DNA of 64,000 nt. Source: Athripsodes cinereus (Eukaryota > Arthropoda > Insecta > Trichoptera > Leptoceridae). The notes beneath the pieces were generated by a model that worked only from the letters and a program-made list of their open reading frames with translations, ran no database searches and was not told the DNA's origin. Below are positions 53,703 to 64,000 of the stretch, in pieces; the stretch's first letter is position 1, and the number at the start of each line of letters is the position of its first letter. The position numbers and the translations under genes are program-made. The stretch is taken from the NCBI GenBank assembly GCA_947579605.1, contig OX388305.1, positions 36,593,542 through 36,657,541 on the forward strand. Direction: 5' to 3'.

Positions 53703-53894
53703 ACCCCCTATTCTATATTGATTCAAACTAAAATAAGAAGGTTCCTAAATTTAATAATTAAGGTCACTTAAGGTCACTTGAACTAAAATTCGTATTATAT
53801 ATGATATTTTAGAGTTTATAGAATACCAATGTGCACTAATTAAAATTGGAACGTTCCTATTTTAGTTAGTGCACACTAAAAATAAAATAGAATC
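53703..53894 (-). mobile_element. MITE family M (copy 2)
   Basis: ACCCCCTATTCTATATTGAT at the left and GCACACTAAAAATAAAATAG at the right are the inverse of copy 1/3 ends. GGTCACTTAAGGTCACTTGA shows a small internal duplication. Confidence 0.85.
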
Positions 53895-55182
53895 GGATAT
53901 TTTCATCTCTTTTACCTTTATCGTGTTGTTGTAGTAATAAGAAACATATCCTTTTAAGCATAAACTTTTCAATCAATATAAATAAGCACAACGTTATAGG
54001 TACTCTATTTCTATAAATAATGAATTTAACTATAACACGACCTTTTGCACAAAATAATGTAAAAGCCACTGAACTATATAATATTATGTCAGTACAAAAT
54101 GAAAACACAATCGTCCGATGTTTACACAACTCTTAATAGCTAGAATCTTCCTTGACTTCCTTTAATAACTATGTCCACAATTAATTCTCAATGGAATTCT
54201 ATTCACTCGATAAATATTTGTCTTATAACTATGAAAAATATTTGTGGAGGCACCGTGGCCCATTGAAACCTGATTTCATCACCGAATTTGACACCTGATA
54301 CAGATTACTAAATATTTATGACCTCTATATAACATTTTGTACTCATATTATTTTGTAAGTTAGTTTGCTTTGTACTTACCGCCATCCGAAGTTATATTAG
54401 CACAATGTCAATGGCAAATGGAATTAATTTTTATTTTAAAGTATGATTTAGAATTTATGAATTACATCATAAAGTAAACATAGCGAACCATTAAAAAATA
54501 TTATCGACAATAAGATATTACAAATATTTTTGTAACTTAATAATCAATGATACAATAAATTTATTACAATTAAATAAAGTACACGTCAGTTCCTGATAGT
54601 TTTTTTTTTAAATAAAGGTCAAGGGACCTTGCATCCCTTGTGTCACCGCGACCATAATAGATCTATTGTGACATCCTTCTGTGTCATATCTCACTTCCTG
54701 ATAGCTATGGTACAACTTATCTATATCATCAACCCATCTCCAACTTGTGTTATTGATGTAGTCACTAGGATAGTTGCATGCTATGATACGACTAGGATAG
54801 TCATTAACTACATTGATGTATTTCGAATGTATTTACTATTTTTTCTAATATTTTTATATTACCTATTATGTATGCACCAATTTTTCTGTTTATATTCAAA
54901 AAGGTTTTCTAAATTGTAAAGATTTTAGATATTTTGTATCGTGTTTTTATTTGTGATGATTTGCATTTTCTGTTTCGATTTACTTATTTTTAGATAATTA
55001 TATCTTTCGATATATTTTATTTGTGTAAACCTTACTTTTAAAAGGTCAGTTGATGAATAAATAAATAAAATATAAATCTTTGATAGATAAAAAGAATGTG
55101 TAACTATTCTTGAAAGTGAAAGAAAAATAAAATCTAATTTGTTTTTAGTGTAACAATCGCTCTTTTTAATATGCAGATAATA
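53895..55182. other. AT-rich; one T-run-bordered patch
   Basis: 54601-54700 begins with a T run followed by GTCAAGGGACCTTGCATCCC (with a GGGACCTTG...CATCCCTTG near-palindrome), possibly a minus-strand LINE tail. No gene is seen. Confidence 0.35.
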
Positions 55183-55367
55183 CTCCCTATTCTATTTGAT
55201 TTTTAGTGTGCACTAACTAAAATAGGAACGTTCCTTTTTTAGTTATTGCACATTTGTATTCTATGAACTCTAAAATATCATATAAAATACGAATTTAGGT
55301 CAAGTGACCTTAATTACTAAATTAAGGAACGTTCTTATTTTACTTTGAATCAATATAGAATAGGGGT
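55183..55367 (+). mobile_element. MITE family M (copy 3)
   Basis: CTCCCTATTCTATTTGATTT at the left and ATATAGAATAGGGGT at the right give inverted ends. The internal text matches copies at 30829 and 53703. Confidence 0.87.
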
Positions 55368-56289
55368 AATGACTACGACAATATGTACAGGTCATCCTCT
55401 CTGTAATGTTAAAAAACGAGATATCTATGGTAGAATTTATACCTCACGATTAAAGTGAAGTTGTTAAATAATATATTCAATGCGATGTTTAAGAATACTA
55501 AACTTATCGAGTAAGTCAACTGAAAAAAAAAAGAATAAAAGGCCTATTTTACTCTAGAGACTCCACGTGTTAACCTGCACAAATATAGACATTAATATTT
55601 ATGTTGCACGAGTATAAATGTATAATAGCCGTTAACTGTAAAATCGTTAAATAATTTTTCATACAATCCTTTATAAATACGACAATAGCTTTCTAATAAC
55701 CCGGTACACAGGTGACCTGATCACCGCAATTCTTTTGATGTTACCCGCAATCTCCGCGTGGGAATCTCGCACAAGAATCGATTTATATTATTAACTTTAA
55801 GGTTTTAAAAATAATATGCATTATAAAATAATATAATTATTCACTATCCGTGTTTATATGTTTAAACAATGTTGTTAAAGTTCGCGAGACGAATATGTAA
55901 TGTAGCAATTTTGTATTGATACACCAACAGGTCTGTCAAACCGTCTTATACAATCAGAGCATATTACACATTTCAGGTTTTATCAGAGATCAATCCACGA
56001 AACTTTTAAAAAATACCTACAAAGTACAACTTTTAAACACTGAAAATAATAATATTCGATCCTTACATTGCCACAGCATCACCTATTACATTACCACAGC
56101 ATCACCTATTTTTTTTTTAATATAATATACATACATAATTATAAATCTTATGTATTATCTAATAGGTATTTGACTTTTGAAAAATCTGTTGATTTCTGAA
56201 AACCGTTATCATTTACGTGCGAATCAATTTTGCAAGATTTTAAAAAGTCAAGTAACATCAATACATCATAAAAATACTTTGTATTAAGT
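55368..56289. other. AT-rich stretch, nothing recognised
   Basis: A small duplication (CACAGCATCACCTATT at 56070 and 56095). No gene is seen. Confidence 0.4.
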
Positions 56290-56510
56290 ATAAGTGACCT
56301 CTACAGAAAACCCATCAGAGAAGGCAACGGGAAACCACTCTGATTATCATTCCCAGAAAATCACTATGGCGAGAAAAAAGCAGATGTCCTGGCTGCGCAA
56401 CATTAGGGAGTGGACCAGAATCCGGACACTGGATGACCTGTTCAGAGCAGCACAGGGCAGGGAGGTTTTCGCTTGAGTGATCGCCAACGTCGGGGGGATC
56501 TGACATGGCA
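56290..56510 (+). pseudogene. LINE RT C-terminal end (RTE-like, type 2), copy 2
   Basis: ENPSEKATGNHSDYHSQKIT (in a less certain part), then KKQMSWLRNIREWTRIRTLD, DLFRAAQGREVFA, a stop, and VIANVGG. It parallels 39305-39660 and has at least one stop. Confidence 0.75.
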
Positions 56511-57204
56511 CAGAAAGAAAAAGTATAGAAAATTGCCATAGTCAATACCTAGGTACTTCTAAAATAACTGAAATAATATTGTTGTTGCCAATTGTCGAAT
56601 ATTTTTCGTTGCTATGCCGGGATATCCTTTAAAAAAATTCTACAGGTGTCATCAGTAAGTTTATTTTTATAACAATGTTGTTATGTAACAATTCGTCTAA
56701 ATAGATTCGTAATGTATTCTCTCATCTTATCAGTTTTTATTACCGTGTTTCACATTTAAAATCGAACCATTAAAGATTTATTGGTCTTCACAAATTATTC
56801 AGACCACACACGATTTTATCGCAAATATAATATTATTTAGCTAAATTCAATGGTATTATTGTTTGAAAGTGATGCATTACAATTTAAGTTACAAAGCTTT
56901 CCATCGAAATGAAATTGATTTTATGTGCCATGTTATGACAAAATGGAAACAATATTATTATATTTGTAGCGGTTTTATGGCAATATGTACATATATGTTG
57001 TAAATTACAGACCGTATTTTAGCGGATAATATCCAAAACAAAATTTAACGCGATGTATGTACTACATGCCTATAATAAACATAAGTTTTTGAGTGAAAAA
57101 CAATCTTTAACCATAATATATTATGTTATGTCAGGTATCACATTTTCTTTTACAAAATAGCGTTCGTTAATATATCGATGGTCCAGTTTCACACACCACT
57201 ACTA
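56511..57204. other. AT-rich stretch, nothing recognised
   Basis: No feature could be supported. Confidence 0.4.
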
Positions 57205-57460
57205 CTACTATACCATCACAGCACATCCCACAAGTGGGGTAGTCAGCAGATCAGCCGCATACAATAAACATGCAAGCCGTCCTCTCTGTGCCAACAAAAA
57301 TATTAAAACATTCAGAATAGGTGGCGAACCTCGTTGCTGAATTTGAGATGAACAATGTCTTTATTTTTTCGAACACCTGCCTCTTACAGGACACTCGAAA
57401 ACTTACGGAGAAGAGTGGGAGACCAATTCTTTACCGGGTGCTCCACGGGATACATTTGCA
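57205..57460 (+). repeat. Repeat family T, full-length plus-strand copy
   Basis: ACCATCACAGCACATCCCAC, GTAGTCAGCAGATCAGCCGC, TCTCTGTGCCAACAAAAAT, TTACAGGACACTCGAAAACT and CTTTACCGGGTGCTCC in order. This copy and 37660-37900 set the length at about 250 bp. Confidence 0.82.
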
Positions 57461-57685
57461 TTTACTATACATTTTATTCCACACATCAACAAATCGAAAT
57501 TTTCGAAAATTTTGATTAATTTTATAATGCATAAAATAAACTCTACTCTATCAATTCCACAAACAAATAACTTCAGAAAATACACGGTTCCGTTCCGTTT
57601 ATAGTTATATTAATTACTAAGTTAATGAAAAAAATTACCCTTTTTTCAATTCCACAAATAAATATTTCAAATAATTGTTTAACTA

Positions 57686-57955
57686 TTAAACTGAACAAAG
57701 ACAACATAATGCCTCTGACTTGATGAGTTGTGGAACTGGACCGTCGGTATCAAGTGTATAAAATTCTTCTTTTTCGTTCTTTAACCTACCTCTCAAGAAC
57801 ACACAAGGTGGAAGAAAGTCTACTCCGTTCAAAGCGATCGATACTACCTTCTCGAGAAAAATTATAGAAACCATCCTCCCATTACAGAGCGATTCTGCTT
57901 TAATCGAGTCACAGTCACCTCTTCTAAAGATATTCCTAACCAAACGCTCTAATAT
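57686..57955 (-). other. Coding-like segment of unknown origin
   Basis: An 85-residue minus-strand frame, LVRNIFRRGDCDSIKAESLC..., ISIALNGVDFLPPCVFLRG-like and FYTLDTDGPVPQLIKSEALC, has balanced composition unlike the F/N/K/I-rich chance frames around it. It could be an exon fragment or part of a TE protein. No domain is recognised, and neither flank shows an unambiguous splice site. Confidence 0.3.
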
Positions 57956-58139
57956 CGTTGTAATAGGATCGATTTATTATGCAAGATGATTCAGAAATAT
58001 TTTGGATGAAATAACATCACCCATATTGGTCGACCATTATCGTATGTTGTTAAAACATAATCCAATCAGAATCATTGTTTTCTTATACCACGTCAATTAC
58101 AAATTAAACACAATTTATATTTAAATAAGTATCTCAAAC

Positions 58140-58500
58140 AATATTTAAATAAGTATATTAGAAGAATGAGTGGATGCAAGAGTAGTGTTGTGGATAGAAT
58201 GCGTGTAAATAAATTGAGATGGTTTGGTTATGTGGAACGAATGAAAGAGGAAAGAATGACAAAGAGGATATACTTGGCTGAAAGGAGGGGTGTGAGGTAG
58301 CGCGGGCGTCCGAGAACTACATGGCTTGAACATGTAGATCAAATTCTCAAGGACGGCCGTGTTTTGAGTAAAAGAAACCGACGTGCGTGCATGAGAAATT
58401 GTATGACTGTGGAGGAAGCGAAAGAAGTATGTAAGGACAGATCTAATTGACGTTCCGTTCTCTCTGCCTACCCCACTTGGGATACGGCGTGAGGGAATAG
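58140..58500 (+). pseudogene. LINE RT C-terminal end (RTE-like, type 1)
   Basis: RRMSGCKSSVVDRMRVNKLR, WFGYVERMKEERMTKRIYLA, ERRGVR, a stop, RGRPRTTWLEHVDQILKDGR and RNRRACMRNCMTVEEAKEVC then KDRSN, a stop and RSVLSAYP. This is the segment after the RT domain (LRWFGHVERM...KGRPR.TW...). The same family, inverted, is at 62600-62895; it may belong to the element whose endonuclease lies at 14.3-22.5 kb. Two stops make it dead. Confidence 0.83.
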
Positions 58501-59435
58501 ATAGGTAGATAGATAGATCTCAAATATTTTGTAATTACTTTCATCTTTGTTTGACGGATTTTTTTGAACATTTGAAACGATCAAACTGTTTATATGAGTT
58601 AAGATCGGGTCATACCTATGTAATATAGTAATTACGGTTTCCTTGCTTGAGCACAATATACGTTAGATTCGTTACCTTTGCCCTTATGTCGTATAGTGAC
58701 GCAAGAGCGGCCAAGTCTAACATAACAGGTGCAACACTTGCAACTACTACCAAACTACCGATACACAACATACACCATATTATATTTTAATATTTACCTA
58801 GTATTGAAATGTCGAGTTGACTTGGCGGCAGGTCGATAGTGATGATTATAATATACACACAATAATAATAGTAATAACGTGTGTACATACATAACATGTA
58901 GCTACAGTACTACTACTGTAATCAATATGTTAACATCGCATTCATGAGGGCGTCCGCCTAACATTACTATACTAGGTGAATAATAATATACTAAACTATA
59001 TGTAAGTCAAGTACCTACTTACTTAGACGTACAGGTCTTCACCCTCTACTGTCAAATGTATGTATGTATGTATCTGCTATTACAATAACAGTAATCAGCT
59101 GGAGCGTGTCAAAGAAACCCTTTTCAGTTCATCGAACTCGGAAGAAAGTTAATATTTTTTTTTTTGAACTTCGAACAACGAACGTTAGAATTATTATCAG
59201 GTGCATAGTGTGTGTATTATTTTTTTATGATGTTTTCACTCGCGTTTAAATTATTATTTTAATTGTAAGTTGCACTCTAGAAAAGGCGGCAAGAAACATC
59301 TATTAGTAGAAATATTATTACTTAGTACCTGTCCTAGACCGATTGGAATGAAGTAAATTAACATTGTGATTGGTATGATATATTAATCTTTTGTTTATTG
59401 TATATTATTTTTTTTATACGCAGCACTCCTCGATA
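58501..59435. other. AT-rich with GATA and TATG microsatellites
   Basis: (GATA)n at about 58499-58518 and (ATGT)n at about 59057-59070. No gene is seen. Confidence 0.5.
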
Positions 59436-59930
59436 CAGGGCAACCTAGTGAGGCTGCTGCAACTTAATTGTAGTCATCTCTCTCTTCTCTCTTCTCTTCC
59501 TAGCCTACTCCCGTCCACTCCTGGACGAAGGCCTCCTCCATCGCCTTCCACACCGCTCTATCTTGGGAAAATGCGGCATCTTGGTTGTTGTTTTGGAGGG
59601 TTTGTTGGCGTTACCTCACCACACTTGCCATGCGGGTTGGTGAGTCGCAGTATCCTGGAGGTTCGGGTGTTTTGTGAACTTTTCCGGATTTTAATTGATG
59701 CAGCTGCTGCCCTACATCATAAAACCATATCACATCATATTTGGTACGGTGGTATGGGGATTTTCGAGGTTGCCTTCCTGGGGGAAAAGCTGACACAGGT
59801 ATTTCCTCCTGTGTAGATGTTACAGTTATACCGCTGCTACTCGGTCGCCAGAGCCTCGTTAGTTGTCTAGCAGGGAATACCACGTGCAGGTGAGGTTGAC
59901 ATTTGGGTTGGCTAGGTGTTATTTGCCATC
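59436..59930. repeat. GC-richer island, probable old LINE sequence
   Basis: CTACTCCCGTCCACTCCTGG, ACGAAGGCCTCCTCCATCGC and CCACACCGCTCTATCTTGGG resemble the antisense of coding or UTR sequence found in insect LINEs. The base composition stands out clearly from the flanks. No frame gives a decisive motif. Confidence 0.4.
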
Positions 59931-60194
59931 ACCCCATTATCCCCCCTTGTTGTCATATTGGTGATAAATTTTCTCAATAAAAAAGTTATAGGTTTGAATT
60001 CCGTTGGCATAAATATTATTTTAAGTAGTTAACTACTGAACTTCTAGATATTAATTCTTGGTAACTATTTGTAATATAATCTCAATTTTTTCTCCGAAAT
60101 TCCTAAAACATTTTTCACATTCAACTGGTACTAAAAATCATTTTAAAAACTTCTGTTGTATTTTGCAAATGATTGAAATTCTAAATTCTTATAA
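59931..60194. other. AT-rich stretch, nothing recognised
   Basis: No feature could be supported. Confidence 0.4.
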
Positions 60195-60290
60195 CCCATG
60201 CAGTTCCCGGTAAAGAAAAGGCATTCCTCTCTTTTCTCTAAGTTTTCGAGTGTACTGAATAAGGCAGACATTCTTAAAACAACCAGAATA
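60195..60290 (-). repeat. Repeat family T, partial minus-strand copy
   Basis: CAGTTCCCGGTAAAGAAAAG and AAGTTTTCGAGTGTACTGAA match the left part of 37660-37900. Confidence 0.6.
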
Positions 60291-60756
60291 AAACTTTTAC
60301 TGAAAGTTTTAAGCTTTTGTTTGCACGTAGAAAATGATTTGCGTGTTTTTTTTTACATATAGTTGCAGATCCGCTAGCCACCACACTTATGTGAAATGAC
60401 TTTTTGGTATAATATATGAACATTTTGGTGATATTTAAATTATTTTTTAACCCCCGATGTAACCCTACATGGGGCAACTTTACCACCACGTTGTTTTGGG
60501 TGTGCCACACCACTCAAGCTAGGGATTGGGTGCCACCAAGAGCCGCTCCTTTATTGACTCATCAATTTTTACAATATAAATTATAAAATGACGTTTCTTA
60601 TGAAGAACTTGCGACATTGTCATCATTGGATGATTTACATGAATTAACTTATTTACTCATAATCAACAAACAGGCAATAGATATCAACGTAAGGTTTTTA
60701 CAAAATATTTTATCTCTCTATTGACGTATTAATTAATTTCAACCTCTTATCATAAT

Positions 60757-61080
60757 TATTTATTTATTCTTTTTGCACATCATCATTGTATATAAGTTCG
60801 TCGGTAGTCTGGAGTTAGAGACTCGGCCTCATGATCAAGGGGTCCGCGGTTCGATCCTAGAGGTGCCTGAAACACCCCTTTCACGACACAAGTTTATTAG
60901 TTTACTATGAAAAGTGTATAAGGTTGTATTTGGGTTTATAACAAAAATCAGATATATCTTTGAAAAATATATAAAAAATAACAGTGTTATCAAAACAGTA
61001 CAAAATTCAAAATACTGGGACGATATGCAGAGGCGAGATTATCACTATCGAATGATTTCTTCCATGTAACAACGAAATCT
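60757..61080 (-). mobile_element. LINE 3' UTR family X (copy 3), split by a SINE
   Basis: The minus strand gives GAAGAAATCATTCGATAGTG, GATAATCTCGCCTCTGCATA and TTTTGTACTGTTTTGATAAC (61060-60985), then the SINE, then ATGATGATGTGCAAAAAGAA and TAAATAAATAA (60785-60757). Compared with 4735-4892, the interruption lies within CTGTTATATAATG. Confidence 0.85.
60795..60980 (+). mobile_element. tRNA-derived SINE (copy 4), nested in LINE family X tail
   Basis: AGTTCGTCGGTAGTCTGGAG, box A-like TAGTCTGGAG, box B GGTTCGATCC, then CACGACACAAG and a tail AGATATATCTTTGAAAAATA. It is on the strand opposite to the host LINE tail. Confidence 0.87.
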
Positions 61081-61815
61081 TCCATCTTCCATAAACCTGT
61101 AGCAGTCATTACCTTTCACGACACAAGTTTTTAGTTTACGGTGAAAAGTGTATAAGGTTGTATTTGGGTTTATAACAAAAACCAGATATATCTTTGAAAA
61201 ATATATAAAAAATAACAGTGTTATCAAAACAGTACAAAATTCAAAATACTGGGACGATATGCAGAGGCGAGATTATCACTATCGAATGATTTCTTCCATG
61301 TAACAACGAAATCTTCCATCTTCCATAAACCTGTAGCAGTCATTACCTTTCACGACACAAGTTTTTAGTTTACGGTGAAAAGTGTATAAGGTTGTATTTG
61401 GGTTTATAACAAAAACCAGATATATCTTTGAAAAATATATAAAAAAATAACAGTGTTATCAAAACAGTACAAATTTTAAAATACTGGGACGATATGCAGA
61501 GGCGAGATTATCACTATCGAATGATTTCTTCCATGTAACAACGAAATCTTCCATCTTCCATAAACCTGTAGCAGTCATTACCTTTCACGACACAAGTTTT
61601 TAGTTTACGGTGAAAAGTGTATAAGGTTGTATTTGGGTTTATAACAAAAACCAGATATATCTTTGAAAAATATATAAAAAATAACAGTGTTATCAAAACA
61701 GTACAAAATTCAAAATACTGGGACGATATGCAGAGGCGAGATTATCACTATCGAATGATTTCTTCCATGTAACAACGAAATCTTCCGTCTTCCATAAACC
61801 TGTAGCAGTCATTAG
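60881..61815. repeat. About 235-bp tandem array, four units
   Basis: TCACGACACAAGTTT marks units at 60881, 61116, 61350 and 61585. Each unit fuses the 3' two-thirds of the SINE with part of the LINE family X UTR and ends CCTGTAGCAGTCATTA. Units 2 to 4 are nearly identical (one extra A, a few substitutions). The first unit keeps the original SINE head upstream, which shows the array grew from this single nested junction. Confidence 0.95.
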
Positions 61816-62599
61816 TTCAATATAATTTGCATAATAATATATAATATTTATAATATAATAATATATATCATATTTCAATATAACATACTTTGACAAGCTT
61901 TTCTTCGCCGAATAATTAACAAGTGATCTATGCAGGTATTTTCATTAATATAGAAAATATTTCTACAGCGCATATCATTATAATATATTCCATAAATCCT
62001 CAATGTTGAAAATCTAATGGCACAGTTGTTATCTCATCATCATTACATTCCTTTGTAAAGTTCACATAGATATTCTTTAATATTATTAAGCTCCTTTGAA
62101 TTCGCATGTGCCGACACTATAAATCTTAGGAAGCAGTCTCTGCTGTTCCTAGGAACATTGCAACACCTAGTATCTATGGGCAGATTATTAACTGCTTCGA
62201 TACCTATGTAAGCCTTGGTTTATTTGGTTTAATTGGAAACGATCTTGTTTTCAGGTTATATAAATCTAACATTTTAATTTTATCATTTCTATTTATTTGA
62301 ATTAAAAAATATTCCTGAGATATTATAATGATAAAAAATACTGCATATGTGGTGATAATTTTCTCATCTTCATTCTAAATTAATTGCATACCTAATTAAA
62401 TATACCATAACTTCACAGAGGAAATTTGTAAGAAATTTTTTAACCTACCAAGAACTTTTACGATTAAATAACTAACAAATTTTCTAAGCCAATTTTAGCC
62501 TATATTATACAATGTTTAAAAGGTATCAACAATATCTAAGTAGTATTTCCTAAAGATGACGTAGAATTTAATAGAATAGAGGTAGTGAAAGTACAACCT
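61816..62599. other. AT-rich stretch, nothing recognised
   Basis: (TAATA)n-like sequence follows the array. No gene is seen. Confidence 0.4.
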
Positions 62600-62895
62600 A
62601 TAATTACCCTCACACTTCAGCCTGGGCTACATCTTACGTGGGGTAGGCAGAGAGGATGGAACGCCATACAGTTCTATCCCTACATATTTTTATCACTTCT
62701 TCCACATTCATACAGCTTCTCATAAATGCACGCCGATTTCTTTTGCTCAACACGCAGTCATCCTAATTTAATCCATGCGTGATCAAGTCACGTAGATTTC
62801 GGACGTTCACGTTTTCTTACAACCCATCTTTCACATAGATATGTTCTCTTCTGTCATACTTTCATCTTTACATGTCCAAATCTACCTAAAATCAT
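62600..62895 (-). pseudogene. LINE RT C-terminal end (RTE-like, type 1), copy 2
   Basis: The minus strand reads MILGRFGHVKMKV, a stop, QKRTYLCERWVVRKRERPKS, LDHAWIKLG, LRVEQKKSACIYEKLYECGR and MAFHPLCLPH, paralleling 58140-58500 with several stops. Confidence 0.75.
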
Positions 62896-63262
62896 GTTAG
62901 CGAAATAAATAAATTGTTTATTCTACTGTTTGATTTATTAAGGAGAGAGACGTCTTTCGTCTTGTTAGGACATTGTCAATCACATGAGATTCGTCTTGTT
63001 AGGACATTGTCAATCACATGAGATTCGTCTTGTTAGGACATTGTCAATCACATGAGATTCGTCTTGTTAGGACATTGTCAATCACATGAGATTCGTCTTA
63101 TTAGGACATTGTCAATCACATGAGATTCGTCTTGTTAGGACATTGTCAAACTCAAAATGTCTCTCTCGTGAATAAATCAAATAGTAGAATAAAACGTTTG
63201 TTTTATTTATTTCACTTCTATTATGGAATTCTACTACCTGAACACCGACACAGTGAATAGAA
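62884..63262. mobile_element. Family C terminal repeats, copy 2, with expanded centre
   Basis: The left arm CGAAATAAATAAATTGTTTA and GGAGAGAGACGTCTTTCGTC and the right arm GTCTCTCTCGTGAATAAATC and GTAGAATAAAACGTTTGTTT are inverted copies, as in the 31.5-kb palindrome. Outside the right arm the shared text ATGGAATTCTACTACCTGAA and CACCGACACAGTGAATA continues. The centre is a tandem array (62958-63160). On the minus strand the left arm has TTGACAA, GTCC...GAC, GAAA and GACGTC, the family C hammerhead-like series. Confidence 0.85.
62958..63160. repeat. 34-bp tandem repeat, six units
   Basis: CGTCTTGTTAGGACATTGTC, then AATCACATGAGATT, starts at 62958, 62992, 63026, 63060, 63094 and 63128 with one substitution visible (TTATTAGG in the fifth). 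The unit contains half of the hammerhead-like arm. Confidence 0.97.
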
Positions 63263-64000
63263 TGTTAACATGAAGAAAAGATGTCAACAGCGTAAAAATA
63301 ATATGAAGAAATTAAATCGCAAAATAAAATGTACTTTGTTAATATGTAGAATTAAATATTCTAGTCAGACTTTCCAACTATATACTCGTACATATACCTA
63401 ACTGAATAAAAAACACAATAGTTAAAAGTACCTACCTATACTGCTTTCTGTAGTACTACTTATTAGTTTATAAAATACTTACATAGTTTGTAATTATCAT
63501 ATGTAATATTCATGATGTATCGGCACGAGTTGTCCACGAGCCACATGCCCACCATGCGTGTCCACTTCCCTATCAGGTGCAGAATAGGTAGTAGTGCATG
63601 GAACAGGGTGCTTGCTGCTTACTCCCTGGTTCCTGGCGTTTGAGGAGTTCACCCCTATCGCAGGTGGAATGTCCACGCGTCCGGAACAATATTACCTTTA
63701 CCTACAACTTAACAATACACCTGAATATACTGAATAATGACATGCACTACCGAGTAATTCCTTCACATTACCTATTCAATACAATATTCACCTACATATG
63801 CAATAACTTTACTATTATTATTATTATTCGACTGTTGAGTATTGCGGAAGTTGCGTTGCGTGAAACCTTAGATTAAGAATATAAACATATTGTGCCTGTT
63901 TCACGGTGCCCAAGCAACCAAACAAATTTAATCACAACAATCAAATTTCAACTTATAACTTCAAGTAAATAATTTTATTTTGTACTGATCTAACAAAAGT
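63263..64000. other. No gene recognised; one GC-richer patch
   Basis: 63515-63690 (for example CACGAGCCACATGCCCACCA) differs in composition and may be a LINE 3' UTR. No motif was read. Confidence 0.35.

Noticed and set aside
60795..60980. Possible genuine tRNA gene (boxes A and B)
   Set aside because: No complete cloverleaf, and the head is followed by a SINE body and tail shared by four dispersed copies.
61045..61696. Two identical 60-residue minus-strand frames
   Set aside because: They arise from the 235-bp tandem array of SINE/LINE tail sequence and are not genes.
62958..63160. CRISPR-like array (regular 34-bp repeats)
   Set aside because: The units are contiguous with no unique spacers, lie inside a eukaryotic mobile repeat, and the surrounding genome is animal.

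Overview
The window is AT-rich nuclear DNA from an animal, most likely an insect and probably a moth or butterfly. The evidence is the repeat types (CR1/Jockey- and RTE-like LINEs, a tRNA-derived SINE, Helitron, mariner and hAT fragments, Penelope-like terminal repeats) and the frequent CTACCTAC and TACTCGTA strings. I recognise no host protein-coding gene, no host tRNA or rRNA gene, and no bacterial or organellar sequence. This is intergenic or intronic DNA built largely from layered mobile elements of different ages.

Layout. 1-8 kb: a SINE, a LINE fragment inserted into an inverted copy of its own family, a foldback element and a short Helitron. 8.6-14 kb: hammerhead-ribozyme-bearing terminal repeats, a mariner deletion derivative, and an old repeat split by a LINE end. 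14.3-22.5 kb: an RTE-like endonuclease/RT fragment (minus strand) split in frame by a 7.1-kb, apparently very young, non-autonomous LTR retrotransposon. 26-34 kb: small inverted-repeat elements and a perfect 175-bp palindrome. 34-44 kb: LINE 3' ends, a hAT element with an 8-bp target duplication, and a three-deep nest (MITE, SINE, LINE tail). 45.1-50.1 kb: the only long coding region, a nearly complete non-LTR retrotransposon on the minus strand with ORF1 and an EN-RT ORF2. 50.05-50.6 kb: a Penelope-like element end (GIY-YIG nuclease C-terminus between inverted terminal repeats) fused to the 5' side of that LINE. 52-64 kb: another ribozyme-type palindrome, MITE copies, RTE-type LINE ends, a 235-bp tandem array made from a SINE/LINE junction, and a tandemly expanded relative of the 31.5-kb palindrome.

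The strongest recurrent signal is a set of four terminal-repeat families (A: 8.7, 10.4, 13.0, 34.2 kb; B: 13.9, 52.4 kb; C: 31.6, 63.0 kb; D: 50.1, 50.5 kb). Each carries a hammerhead-like core (CUGANGA or a variant, stem II, GAAA) followed by a short self-complementary stem III, and most lie in head-to-head palindromes. Family D is tied to Penelope by its nuclease sequence. The grouping of the others is inference from shared architecture.

Coordinates of repeat edges are read by eye and are good to a few bases only where a target duplication is quoted.
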